A stretch of 64,000 bases of DNA from Ignavibacteriota bacterium (GTDB lineage Bacteria; Bacteroidota; Ignavibacteria; Ignavibacteriales; Melioribacteraceae). This document shows, in pieces, positions 21,483-31,466 of this stretch. A program made the translations under genes and the position numbers. The notes beneath the pieces were generated by a model. It searched no databases and had not been told where the DNA came from. It was given only the letters and a program-made list of their open reading frames with translations. Each line of letters opens with the position of its first letter. Position 1 is the stretch's first letter. The DNA lies in NCBI GenBank assembly GCA_016713565.1, contig JADJOX010000002.1, positions 1-64,000 on the forward strand, given 5' to 3'.

Positions 21483-23353
21483 ATGAGAAATCTAAAACTT
21501 CTTTTTAACATAATTGCATTTGTATTTTTCTCTACATACGTTACCGCACAAGTATCCAGCATTAACTTAGATAGCAAAATATATCCGTACTTGTCTAAGC
21601 TTGCTCAGAAGGGTATTATCAAATATGATGATTTGGTAAAACCAATTTCGCGAAAATATGCGGCGGAAAAATTGATTGAAGCTCGTTATAATGTTAATAA
21701 ACTCACATCGCTTCAGAAAGATGAGCTGGAGTTTTATGAGTCTGAATTCGGTTATGAAATTAATCAAATTAAAATTCGTTTATCTAAAGCTAATGGACTT
21801 GTTTCTTCAAATAATATAAATTCAATTGACGATAAAAAGTCCATCGATTCAACCGCTGAAAATATGCAAAGAAAGGGATTTGCTGGATAAGAGCTGGGAA
21901 TTTGAAGTTAGAACTCGTGATGGAAATATTTAAGAAAGTAATTTCAGTAAAGGTAATTTGACATTTTTTTCGAAAGATGATTATAATAGATTTAGAGCTT
22001 TAAGTTATGAAAATAATTTAATGAAATTGAATGTTAGTCCGCTTCTAGGTTACGAAAAGGTGAGTGGGAAAAAACAACTTATAATAATTTGTTCGCCGGT
22101 ATAAAATTTAATGGTGAATTTGGTAATTTTTGGGATTCAATTTTGAGTTAAAACATACTAGACAAACTCCCGGACACATAAATAAATTTTATAACTACTT
22201 TTCAAATAAACCCGCAATTGATTTATTATTCGCAGATAACGTAAGATTGGAATATCCAACTGTAAATGCTGATTTAGGTATAAGTTGGGCTTGGGGTTCA
22301 TTTGCTTTTGGTAAAAATTCTTTAAACTGGGGTTACGGCGAAAACGGTAAAATTGTTTTGTCAAATAGAGCACCTTCGTTTCCTTATATTAAATTAAATA
22401 TAAAACCAACTGATTGGTTTAGGTTTGATTATATTCATGCTTGGCTTAATTCGAATGTAATTGATTCAAATTCATTTTACGCTAGCTGGCGCTATAGAGA
22501 AAATCAAAATACTGATAGGTTTAGCTTTAAATCGAAATTTATCGCGCTACATTCAGCTACTTTTTTACCATTGGAAAATTTGGAAGTATCATTAGGTGAA
22601 TCCGTTGTTTATGCCGATAATCTGCAAGTAATTTATTTAATTCCATTTATGTTTTTTGATTTGGGTGATGAATATTTAATGAGAAATAATAATTATGCGG
22701 GATCGAGCACTCAGTTGTTTTTGTCCGCGAGTTCAAGAAACCATATTCCACATACTCATTTGTATTCAAATTTTCATGCCGATGAATTAACTCCAGATGG
22801 ACTTTTTGACCCAAAGACTCAATATTATAAAATGGCTTTTACATTCGGGGCAAATGTAGTTGATTTACCGTTTACTAACCTTGGAACCACAATTGAATAT
22901 ACCAAAGTTTATCCTGGAGAATACAGACATTTTATTCCAACACTTACTTATGAAAGCTCATCGATTTTACTTGGTCATTGGATAGGTGATAATGCAGATA
23001 TGATTTATTTTGCTTTGGATTATATATTTATAAGAGGATTGAAAGCAAAGGTGTGGACACAATATATAAGAAAAGGAACAGAAGCAATTGGAAACAGAGC
23101 TTATAAAGTAACAATTCCGCAACCTCATTTTCTTTTTACTGATAATATTATTGATAGGAAAAACTATAGATATTATGGAATTGAAATTGAATATGAAATA
23201 ACTCATGAATTATTTGTTAAAACACATTTTCAGTATTTGGATTTTCAGCAACGGATACAATATGGAAAATATAAATCAATTTTATATCGTGATTTTTCTT
23301 TTCTTTTTTTGGTTATGGAATTTAATGGATTCAAAAAGAGACAATTGAATTAA
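21483..23353 (+). pseudogene. Wzi-like capsule-assembly outer-membrane protein (paralogue 2), frameshifted
   Basis: Starts with a normal signal peptide (LLFNIIAFVFFSTYVTAQVSS) and the same opening helical region as paralogue 1 (LSKLAQKGIIKYDDLVKPISRK). After breaks between about 21885 and 22135 the barrel part reads on for 407 residues: WAWGSFAFGK, YGENGKIVLSNRAPSFPYIK, DWFRFDYIHAWL and a C-terminal run of amphipathic strands. The bridge still contains DDYNRFRALSYENN, the equivalent of NRFRILSYSND in paralogue 1. It probably binds or anchors the exported polysaccharide. The repaired length is about 620. Confidence 0.7.
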
Positions 23354-23471
23354 AATAAAACAGATTTACACAATTTTATACATCTTTTTTATAAAAAATT
23401 ATTATCTTTTCAAGTACATTATTCCAAAATATTAAAATAATTTAACTCTAACTTATTATAGAAGTGATATT

Positions 23472-24055
23472 ATGATAAAAGTAATTATAAAGTGTTTTGT
23501 CTTATCTTTATTTTTTTATAACATTAATTTTGCCCAAGGAGATTATGAGTTAGGTACGCAATGGTCAGAACGAGCAAAACGGAATATTTATGGCGGTTTC
23601 TATGATTATTCTGATCCTGAAGCTTTAAATATTAGTGTTTCAGTTTGGGGTTTTGTTAAATATCCAGGAAGATATATGGTTCCTGATTATACAAAAATGA
23701 TTGACTTATTATCTTTTGTGGGCGGACCAACAGACGATTCAAACTTGGATGAGTTGAGAATTTACAGAATTGAAAATAATAAAGAAGTAATGATTCCATT
23801 TGATTATAATGATTTAATGTGGAAAGATGAATTAGATGGAAAATATAAAAAAGTACCTACGCTAAAACCAAGTGATATATTGGTTGTACCAGGTGAACCA
23901 AGGCTGTATTTTTAGACTGGTTCAGCATTGGGTTGTCATTGTTTTCTGCTCTAATTTCTTTAACCATTTTAGTACTTACGATACAAAAAATTAAAACAGA
24001 GACAACTTGGGGTTGCAATATAATAATTCCGGTAATAATGATACAAATCACTTAA
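23472..24055 (+). pseudogene. SLBB-domain polysaccharide export protein with C-terminal membrane helix, one frameshift
   Basis: Signal peptide (FVLSLFFYNINFAQG), then an SLBB/beta-grasp unit: ISVSVWGFVKYPGRYMVPDYTKMIDLLSFVGGPTDD, with the 'G-V-PG-Y' pattern, and a second half ending LKPSDILVVPGEPRLYF. One base shift at about 23914 continues into DWFSIGLSLFSALISLTILVLTIQ, a single membrane helix, before a stop. Wza-type proteins have several SLBB units and a polysaccharide export domain; this short one may be an accessory of the Wzc-like protein that follows and overlaps it. The exact end is uncertain. Confidence 0.65.
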
Positions 24056-26312
24056 AAGATTTATTTCCGGATGAAGAAACACACAAGTTAAAAGATTATG
24101 TCAACATAATCAGAAACCATCTTGTTAGTGTTATGATTATTTCACTTACTATCTTAGTATTGTCTATTATTTATGCCGCAACCGCAACAGATATTTATAA
24201 AGCAAATACTGTTTTGAAAATTTCCGAGCCAAAAGGAAGTATTCTTGATGCTTCTTCTTTTCTACCGGAGTTTGGAGGAGAAATCAAGCTGATAGATTCA
24301 TAGCAAATGAAATTGAAACTATAAAAAATATAACTATAACGGAACAAGTCGCAACCGAAATTATGGACTCTTTTATTACTTCCAAAAACAATGAAATGTT
24401 TTCTTTGGTAGTTGATAAAAATTATTTCAGTGATAAGAAAAAAGGTTTAAAATCATATGATAATATTTTAAAGGTTCTTGAAGATAAAGTTTCGGTAGAA
24501 CAGAAAAGAGGTTTGGATTTTATTGAAATCTCAGTTGAATCTCCTTCACCATATGAAGCCTCACTCATAGCTAACACATATACAAAAGTTTATAGAGAAT
24601 TTAACTTATTGGATAATAGGAAACAGGTATCAAAAGTTAAAGAATTTTTATTTAGTCAGAGAAATGAAAAGTTAGAGCAATTAATTCAATCTGAAGATAA
24701 TTTAACAAATTATCAAAGGAAAGGCGGAGTTGTAGAACTAGGGGAACAAGCAAAGGCTCTTATTGAAACTATTACAGATCTTGAAACAAAGGTAAACTCA
24801 TCGCAGGTTGAACTTTCAATCGCAAAAGAAAACTTAAATCAATACAAAGATGAGCTAAAGAAAAAGGATCCTACTATTTCCGAATACTTGGAAAATAAAA
24901 CCGCTGAGCCATATTTAGCAAGATTGCAAGAGCAAATAGCGGAAGTAGAAACTCAAAAAGATATTGCGATGGCAAATTCATCCAAAAATGCTGGCTCAAA
25001 CAAAGAATTAATAAAACAGTACGATGATAAGTTGGCAGATTTAAAAAAGAAGTTGAAAGAAAGCATGCAGGAATATAAAGCAACAATTCTTGCCGCGAGC
25101 CCTGAAGAAATAAAATCACTGACTCAAAAAATATTTGAAGAACAAATTAAATTCCAGGCTCATGAAGCCTCATATAATAAATTAAAAGGTTTCCTTAACG
25201 GTTATGAAAAAGATTTGAATCACTTCCAGAAAAGACAATCGGTCTTGCCAGATACCAAAGAGAACAAATGGCAAACGAAAAATTATATCTTTTATTGGAG
25301 GAAAAGTACCAGGAAGCTTTAATTAATAGACAGTCTACTACAGGATCTGTTTTAGTATTAAATTTTGCAAGAACTCCGAAAGAGCCTTCTAAACCAAATC
25401 GAAAATTAATAGTTCTTATAGGCTTGGTTTTAGGTTTGGGACTTGCGGTAGGATATGCACTCATTCTTAATTATTTTGATAGAAGAATAAAAACCCTGAG
25501 GATATTGAGGACAGAAATATAAATTTAATTGGCTGGGTTCCTAGAGTAAAAACAATAAGTGGAAACAAATAAAAAAGGAAAAGAATTTATAATTTCGGAT
25601 AATGCGGATTCTGTTGCCAGTGAAGCTTTTAAGGCTATTAGAACGAGAATTCGGTATTCTATGATAGATGGAGAAGCAAAGTCAATAGTACTTCATCGGC
25701 CCTGGTGAAGGAAAATCGACAATTGCGGTAAATTTAGCAGGTAGTTTTGCGTTAGCTAATAAAAGAACAGTAATTTTAGACTGTGATTTAAGAAAACCCA
25801 GAGTCCACAGTATCTTTAATGAAAAGCGTTTTCCCGGATTTACTGATTATTTTATTGGACGCGCTTCATTTGAAGAGATTGAAAGAAAAACAATAGTTGA
25901 AAATCTTTCAATGATTACAGCTGGAACAATTCACTCCCAATCCCTCTGAAATCTTAGATTCTCGTGGAATGAAATCTTTTATGAAAAACTTTCAAATGAA
26001 TTTGATATTATAATTGTGGATTCACCTCCAATTCTTACCGTTACAGATGCTGAAATCCTTTCAAAACTAGTTGATGAAACAATTTTGGTCGTATCGGCAA
26101 ATAGCACCGATTCCGATTTAATGACTAAAGCAGTATCTCTGTTAAAATCTGGGCAAGAAAGTTCGTTTATTGGAGCGCTTCTTAATAATTTTGAACTGCA
26201 GAACAGTTACGGATCATATTATAAATATGCTTATATTTATGCTAGAAACGGTCAAAATCAGAATGGAAAATCAAAAGTTAAATCTAAGTCAGAACTTGAA
26301 AAACCCAAATAG
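24007..26312 (+). pseudogene. Wzc-like chain-length determinant / BY-kinase fusion, frameshifted
   Basis: About 765 residues when repaired. N-terminal Wzz domain: KLKDYVNIIRNHLVSVMIIS with the first membrane helix, then YKANTVLKISEP. A long coiled-coil periplasmic region is intact over 24363-25260, and a second helix (KLIVLIGLVLGLGLAVGYAL) precedes the kinase. The kinase has Walker A PGEGKSTIAV at 25701-25730, Walker A' VILDCDLRKPRVHS, Walker B-like IIVDSPPI and a Tyr cluster SYGSYYKYAYIYARNG at the C-terminus for autophosphorylation. It controls polymer length and export together with outer-membrane partners. Breaks lie near 24298, 25290, 25510, 25560, 25697, 25930 and 25970. A terminator follows. 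Confidence 0.8.
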
Positions 26313-26327
26313 TGAAAAGATTTTTTA

Positions 26328-26356
26328 GAAAAAGGTGATTTGAAATCACTTTTTTG
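26328..26356 (+). terminator. Rho-independent terminator after the polysaccharide cluster
   Basis: A dyad GTGATTTGAAATCAC preceded by an A-run and followed by TTTTTTGTTTT, 15 bases after the stop of the Wzc-like gene. The A-run and T-run extend the stem, so it could also work for the opposite strand. Confidence 0.7.
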
Positions 26357-26390
26357 TTTTAAATGTATAGGTTGTATTATATAAAAATTT

Positions 26391-26579
26391 TTATGCTAAT
26401 AAAGTAAATGATACTAAAATTAGTACAATATAAAGTGAGCCCAATCCAATAAGCTTTAATTTTCTTTTCTTTATCTCATCTTTGATGTGTTGTTCCTCTT
26501 CAAATAAAGTGTTGCTTATATAATCATTGTTACTATCGTTAATTAAAATTCTTGAATAAGATAATTTTGTTCTGTCCAA
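26391..26579 (-). CDS. Small single-pass membrane protein of unknown function
   Basis: 62 residues. Soluble N-terminal half with acidic/basic mix (LFEEEQHIKDEIKKRKLK) and one C-terminal membrane helix (LIGLGSLYIVLILVSFTLLA) that ends the protein, a tail-anchored layout. Start is TTG at 26579, chosen because AGAGGAGAG stands 7 bases upstream. It lies 18 bases after the stop of another tiny membrane protein gene, so the two form an operon. No family recognised. Confidence 0.55.
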   Translation of the reverse strand: MDRTKLSYSRILINDSNNDYISNTLFEEEQHIKDEIKKRKLKLIGLGSLYIVLILVSFTLLA

Positions 26580-26597
26580 AATGAATCTCTCCTCTAA

Positions 26598-26726
26598 TTA
26601 AGATTTATCATCAGTTAGCATTTTTAGCAATTTTTCATTGTTCCGTGGAAACCTTTTATATGCAAAATTCACCAAAAGAAATAATACTAATAGTATTGTA
26701 AAGAATGTTAAATTAAAATTTTCCAT
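26598..26726 (-). CDS. Tiny single-pass membrane protein, 42 residues, unknown
   Basis: Reads MENFNLTFFTILLVLFLLVN, continuing FAYKRFPRNNEKLL and ending in TDDKS. There is an N-terminal membrane helix and a positively charged, then acidic tail, which predicts N-out/C-in topology. AAGGA lies 6 bases before the ATG at 26726, a convincing ribosome site. It is followed at once by the 62-residue membrane protein gene whose helix is at the other end. The upstream 270 bases hold no gene. The function is unknown. Confidence 0.5.
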   Translation of the reverse strand: MENFNLTFFTILLVLFLLVNFAYKRFPRNNEKLLKMLTDDKS

Positions 26727-26996
26727 TTTGTATCCTTGAATGTCAACAAATTATCGAGTCTTTTTCAACTTTAGTTTAGAATAAATATCAAAATAATGAA
26801 TTAAAATTACAAAAAAAATAACTTATTGCAAATAAATAAGTTAACTAATTAATATAAAGTAAGTTTATAAATGGAATTCATAATTCATTATTAAATAGAA
26901 ATTATAAGTACAAAGATATTTATAAAAAGAGGTAAATGATAATACGAGTGTCAAGTAAAATATGATTAAAATTTAAAATAGCAAAATATTTAGGAA

Positions 26997-27976
26997 CTAT
27001 TTAATTCCCTCAAGTATTCTGTTTTTAAAATTCTTAAATAAACAGTTCATTATGGAATGGTAATCCGAATAAAATTGCTCAGAAGTTAATGATTCTTTTC
27101 TATTTTTTAGATAATCAAACAAACTCCCGCTTATCCCGCCATTCAACATATCTTTTGAAATATCCCGGAAGGAAGCCATTATTAGTTCCGCATCTTTTTT
27201 TGTTAATTTTGAATTTGGGATATAAAATGTATTTATTCTATTTTGCAGACTGGAAAGTTCATTTTTCAAAATATCCTCATAAACAAATGCATTATTGATA
27301 TATGAATATTCGTTGATTGATATTTGACGACTGCTTAAATGAAACTCTTTTACGCGTTTAACCAATAAATTAAGTGGAATTGCCGGGAAATATTCTGTTT
27401 TTGTTTTTATGTGATCCAGTAGTTTTTCAAATAATACAATCTGCTTGAATCCGAAAAATTCAACTGGGATTTTGCTGAAATCTTCAAATTTTATAAGATT
27501 GCCGGGCAATTCTTTTACATTTTCTTCAACAACGTAAACTGTTCCAAAATAACGTATTTTCTTAATATTATTTTTGGAGATACAAAAATTCAGAGTTTTA
27601 ATTATCTTTTCAAAAAAAGGATCTTTTTCTTTGAGTAGTTTTGTTATTGTCTGATCTGCTCTTTTCCAAATTAATTTTGAAATAAAAAATTGTGCGTCTA
27701 TTTCATTTTTTATTTCTTCATCCCAAGTAAGGATTGATTTTTTAATTCCAAGAATGCCTTCATTGTTTTTACCACCAAAGGAATTATTGAGTCAATTGCC
27801 AAATCGCTAATTGATTCTTCCGAAAATAAATTGCTGTTAATTCTTGTTTTGTAATTATTTCTTAGAAATGAAATAGCAGTTTTTATACAGTAATCTATTA
27901 ACTGACTTACGTCTTTATTTGTAAAAGTATCGTTTTTAATTCTTGTTATAATAAAATAAAGATTACATTCTTTCAT
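26997..27976 (-). pseudogene. Unknown protein of about 325 residues, one frameshift
   Basis: Two pieces on the minus strand join near 27710-27725: the first ends FLELKNQSL and the second frame continues TWDEEIKNEIDAQFFISKLI through to VEENVKELPGNLIKF and ILEGIK. Start taken at the ATG at 27976. The protein is mainly helical, has no signal peptide or membrane helix, and no catalytic motif is seen. The N-terminal block (CIKTAISFLRNNYKTRI, SEESISDLAIDSIIPLV) faintly resembles region 2 of sigma factors, but that is only a hint. No recognised family. Confidence 0.45.
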
Positions 27977-28172
27977 CAAAAAATCTACTTTAATATCGAA
28001 TCAATAAAAGTAGCTCAAAATAATAAATATATAAAATTTAAATTGTGATAAACATAATTTGTAGTATTAAATTTTATGCTTTATCTTAGTTGTAAAAAAT
28101 ATTAGAATTAAACAATCCCTATTCATTCAGAATAAAATTAGAACAAAGCAAGTAAAAATTATCATAAACAAA

Positions 28173-28430
28173 TTAGCAATCAGGAAGTTCTAATAATTTA
28201 TTTGCTATTAATTTAGAGTCGGTTGTTAGAAATTTTCTATTGTTTATTTTAATTATTTTAATCTCAATTTCAGTATTATTCTCAGACTCTATATAGTAAT
28301 AGTAAAGTCCCGTTTCAATTTCTTCAATTATATCATCTTTATATTTGGGATTCCAATATTCAAATGGATTTCCCAGGATCGTGATATCGTTTTTCTCTTT
28401 ACGGCTTCTAATAACTCGTCTTTTTATCAT
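28173..28430 (-). CDS. DUF3892-like small protein
   Basis: 85 residues. The layout ITILGNPFEYWNPKYKDDII, then a YYYY strand, a charged beta strand and KFLTTDSKLIANKLLELPDC fits the small DUF3892 family, which ends in a similar 'YLRT...NNL-LP-C' motif. The family has no known function. A basic N-terminus (MIKRRVIRSRKEK) may bind nucleic acid. It is divergent from the histidine kinase gene and shares with it an intergenic region carrying two copies of the motif AGTATAARTACTTA. Confidence 0.5.
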   Translation of the reverse strand: MIKRRVIRSRKEKNDITILGNPFEYWNPKYKDDIIEEIETGLYYYYIESENNTEIEIKIIKINNRKFLTTDSKLIANKLLELPDC

Positions 28431-28475
28431 TTTAAAATATTATTTTTACAAAGATAATTAGCGGAATTTGAAAAA

Positions 28476-28495
28476 AAATCAGTACTATTACTTAT
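28476..28495 (+). promoter_or_regulatory. Copy 1 of shared motif (AAATCAGTACTATTACTTAT)
   Basis: Matches the minus-strand copy at 31604-31623 at 16 of 20 positions. The surrounding 28479-28500 also forms an inverted repeat TCAGTA-N10-TACTGA. It lies between the divergent DUF3892-like and histidine kinase genes, a natural regulatory position. Confidence 0.4.
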
Positions 28496-28556
28496 ACTGA
28501 AAAAAATGAAGAAATGTTATTATTAAGCAATAATTAAACAATAACTGATAAAAATA

Positions 28557-28575
28557 TTTAAGTACTTATACTTAC
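28557..28575 (-). promoter_or_regulatory. Copy 2 of shared motif, just upstream of the histidine kinase
   Basis: On the plus strand it contains AAGTACTTATACTTAC, identical over 16 bases to the centre of the inverted repeat at 31467-31496. It ends 11 bases before the ATG at 28586. TATACT inside it could alternatively be a -10 box. Confidence 0.45.
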
Positions 28576-28585
28576 TTTTTTTAAA

Positions 28586-29706
28586 ATGGAACCAACAGAT
28601 ATATTCGGAGTTTTTTTTCGGCGGAAAACCCGCTTATCTACGGGTTAACTATAATTGTTTTATTAATAATTATTTTGTTTCTTATAAAAAAAGAATATAT
28701 AAGTCCGCTGCGAAAGAAAAAAGCCGAATTGGAATTGAAAAATTTAAAACTTTCAGCTTTATTTGCCGAAGTTGATCCGGATCCGGTAATAAGAATAGAT
28801 GAAAACAATTTAATAATTGAACTTAATAATTCTGCAGTTAAGGAATTCGGTCCAAATATTTTAAAACAATAATGTATTCGGAATTTTGAAAACTATAGTT
28901 ATTTACCGAATTCGGACAATCCAATTGAAATTTCATTTAATAATAAATATTACAGTGCCGTAACAAAAAAAATAGAAAATTTCTGCTTCAGTCATATTTA
29001 TCTTAGGGATATTACTCAAAGAATTGAATATGAAAAACTGATAAAACTTAATCAGGAAAGTTTAAAGCAACTAAAGAAAAAAATAGAAACGGTTAATGAA
29101 GACGAAAAGGAAAAATTAGGTAAAGAACTTCATGATAGTGCGGGTCAGAATCTTTTATTGCTGAAAATAAGTTTACAAAATTTAAAAAACAGCGATTATC
29201 ATAAGGCAGATATTGACAATTTAGTAAAATCTGTTGACGAATTGATATATGAAATTAGAGATATATCACACCAATTAAGACCAAGAATACTTAATGAATT
29301 TGGTTTGGTTGCGGCGTTAAAATCAATTATTGATACGATAAATAATCAAAATAATTTAAAAGGTTATCTTACTACTAATTATGTTATGGGAACGTTAAGT
29401 AAAGAATATGAATTAAATATTTACAGAATTTGTCAGGAAAGTATCAGTAATATAATCAAGCATGCTAAATGTTCTGAATTTTTTATTCAGTTTTTAAGTG
29501 ATGAAAATCAGCTAAAATTAGTAATTTCCGATGATGGAATAGGATTTAATGTCAGCGAATATTTGAGCGAAGGTAGATCTTCATTGGGATTACTGAATAT
29601 TAGAGAAAGAGCAGAAAATTATAACGGTACAATGAACATAATTTCAGCTCCCGATGAAGGGACAACAATTTTTATCAAATTTGAGATGGAAAAAATTCAT
29701 GGTTAG
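28586..29706 (+). pseudogene. NarL-type sensor histidine kinase, frameshifted near the N-terminus
   Basis: About 370 residues: a short N-terminus (MEPTDIFGVFF), one membrane helix, a small PAS-like segment (DPDPVIRIDENN) and RDITQRIEYEKL. A HisKA_3 phosphoacceptor region follows, KEKLGKELHDSAGQNLLLLK, with the phosphorylated His in LHDSAGQ, then DISHQLRPRILNEFGL. The HATPase part has ESISNIIKHAK (N box), ISDDGIGFN (G1), SSLGLLNIRERAE (G2) and DEGTTIFIKF. Breaks lie near 28615 and around 28870-28895. The stop overlaps the start of the response regulator by 8 bases. The signal is unknown; almost no periplasmic part exists, so sensing is probably cytoplasmic or within the membrane. Confidence 0.8.
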
Positions 29707-30351
29707 AGTTCTAATTGCAGACGATCATAATTTGTTTAGAGAAGGAATAAGAAGTTTACTAAAAGATTCCCTAGAAATTGTAATTGTGGGTGAAGCTGAA
29801 GACGGTAGAGCTTTAGAAAAAAATTCTTTGAATTAAAGCCCGATGTTATCTTAACAGATATAAGTATGCCAATTAAATCGGGTCCGGAAGCGGTTTCGAC
29901 AATCATAAATAAATATAAAGAAGCTAAAGTTTTATTTCTATCTCAATACAGCGGTGACGATTATATTTATTCAATTTTGAAAGCCGGTGGTTTGGGTTTG
30001 TTAAGTAAAAATTGCCTTCGTGATGAACTTGTAAACGCAATTAAAATTGTAAATAATGGGGATATGTATTTTTTCAATAAAAATGAAGAAGAATTAAACG
30101 AAATTATAAAAAGGTTCGATCAAATAGAATCGAAGGGCAAAAACGAAACAATAAAAGGACTGACCAAAAAACAAATAGAAATATTAAAATTAATTGGAGA
30201 AGGTTATTCAACTGAGCAGATTGCCGTTGAATTGAAAATCGGTAAAAGAACGGTTGAAACTCATCGCCACAGAATAATGAGCACGTTCGGTTTTAAAACT
30301 GTAGGACAACTTATAAGGTATGCGGTCATATTAAATGCTAAAATAAAATGA
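29699..30351 (+). pseudogene. NarL/FixJ (LuxR-type) response regulator, one frameshift
   Basis: Receiver domain: RVLIADDHNLFREGIRSLL with the acidic pair, phospho-acceptor Asp in VILTDISMP, Ser in LFLSQYS in place of Thr/Ser, and Lys in LLSKN. The DNA-binding part is a classic LuxR HTH: LTKKQIEILKLIGEGYSTEQ then IAVELKIGKRTVETHRHRIM. One break at about 29825-29836 in an A-run separates the first 45 residues from the rest. It partners the overlapping kinase. The repeated motif in the flanking intergenic regions is a candidate binding site. The C-terminal gene end faces the minus-strand pair with a gap of 8 bases. Confidence 0.85.
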
Positions 30352-30359
30352 CACTTTTT

Positions 30360-30938
30360 TTAGCTCTTTATTTCTCTAATTTTTTGTTTTTTAAATATTA
30401 CTAACGTAACTAAAAATATCCCAATTAAAATTTGTAAAATATTTACCGCAAAATAAAAATTTAGTCCGGAACTTAATTGTTTTAAGTACGCAATAAGTTT
30501 TAATATATTCAGCACTTCATAAAAAACCATTGTCAAATAAAAAAAATCAATTTTATTCTCTTCAATAAAAATAGAAATTAAATAACGCGCAAAAATAAAG
30601 AATGAAAGTACTTGAACAATTAACACAATATACATTTGAATAACAACAGACGAATTTATTCCAACTATTGTTGAAATCATTAATCCAGCAAATATCAAAT
30701 ACCTATTTTTATAAATTTTATATCTATTTATCATTGCTAATGACAAATAAACAAATGGGACCCATAGAACTTGTGGAAAATCATGAAAAATTCTGGAAAT
30801 AATAATTGTTGAAAGATCAGCTGCAGTTAGTACTAAAAAGAAGTAAAAATGTTTACTTGAACGATAGAAAAATGGTACTATCGTCCAAGTAATTATCGAA
30901 ATTAAACCTATGATTTCCCAACTTTTCATTAATGACAC
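30360..30938 (-). CDS. Multi-pass membrane protein of unknown function
   Basis: 192 residues, intact, with six to seven predicted membrane helices and almost no loops. Residues of note are Arg/His in IISRIFHDFPQVLWVP between helices 2 and 3 and a basic C-terminus (KKQKIREIKS). It overlaps by 10 bases with the exported protein gene upstream, so they are co-translated. It is convergent with the response regulator. The topology loosely resembles 7TM sensor-transmembrane modules, but no family motif is seen. It may be controlled by the neighbouring two-component system because copies of the shared motif precede the operon. Confidence 0.55.
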   Translation of the reverse strand: MSLMKSWEIIGLISIITWTIVPFFYRSSKHFYFFLVLTAADLSTIIISRIFHDFPQVLWVPFVYLSLAMINRYKIYKNRYLIFAGLMISTIVGINSSVVIQMYIVLIVQVLSFFIFARYLISIFIEENKIDFFYLTMVFYEVLNILKLIAYLKQLSSGLNFYFAVNILQILIGIFLVTLVIFKKQKIREIKS

Positions 30939-31366
30939 ATAGGGGGACAGGGGATGCTGAATTCTAATACAAATTGACCATTTTGAATAGTAAAAGCCTT
31001 TTCTCTTTTTTGAAAATTACAAAATTTGCTATTTCCCAAATTCATTAATTTTTCCACGTTGCTTTTGCTGAAAAGATGAAAAACATCATCTTTTTCTACA
31101 TAAGTATTTGAAGAAAATAATACGATTCTGTCATCTCCTAAGATTGTCAAATCATTTTCATAATTATTAAACATAACATAATTTAAGGTATTTTTCAGCA
31201 TACTTTTTAATACATCTTTCTCTAGAATAAATTCACATTCAACAGTTCCGAACTGAGACTCAGCGTCGCTTAATATGAAGATTTTTCCTATTTCCTGACC
31301 AACTATAATTTTTGAATAAACTTCTAATAACAAAATTGCGTAAAAAATAATTTTTTGATGTAGCAT
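30929..31366 (-). CDS. Exported protein of unknown function
   Basis: 145 residues with a signal peptide-like start (IIFYAILLLEVYSKIIVGQ). The mature part alternates strands and helices and ends EFSIPCPPMCH with two Cys in a short C-terminal tail plus one Cys at about residue 114 and one at about 44. AGGGAG stands about 5 bases before the ATG at 31366. It forms an operon with the overlapping membrane protein. The upstream 550 bases hold three copies of the shared motif and two dyads. No family recognised. Confidence 0.5.
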   Translation of the reverse strand: MLHQKIIFYAILLLEVYSKIIVGQEIGKIFILSDAESQFGTVECEFILEKDVLKSMLKNTLNYVMFNNYENDLTILGDDRIVLFSSNTYVEKDDVFHLFSKSNVEKLMNLGNSKFCNFQKREKAFTIQNGQFVLEFSIPCPPMCH

Positions 31367-31417
31367 ATAATCTCCCTATTTAATGGTGGGAGAAAATAAA
31401 AGTTTTATCAAAAAAAG

Positions 31418-31437
31418 AAATCAGTACAAATACGTAA
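31418..31437 (+). promoter_or_regulatory. Copy 3 of shared motif (AAATCAGTACAAATACGTAA)
   Basis: 18 of 20 positions agree with the minus-strand copy at 31604-31623. It is about 50 bases upstream of the start of the exported-protein gene at 31366. Confidence 0.45.
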
Positions 31438-31466
31438 TATTTACTTTGTATTTAAAATGGTCTACG

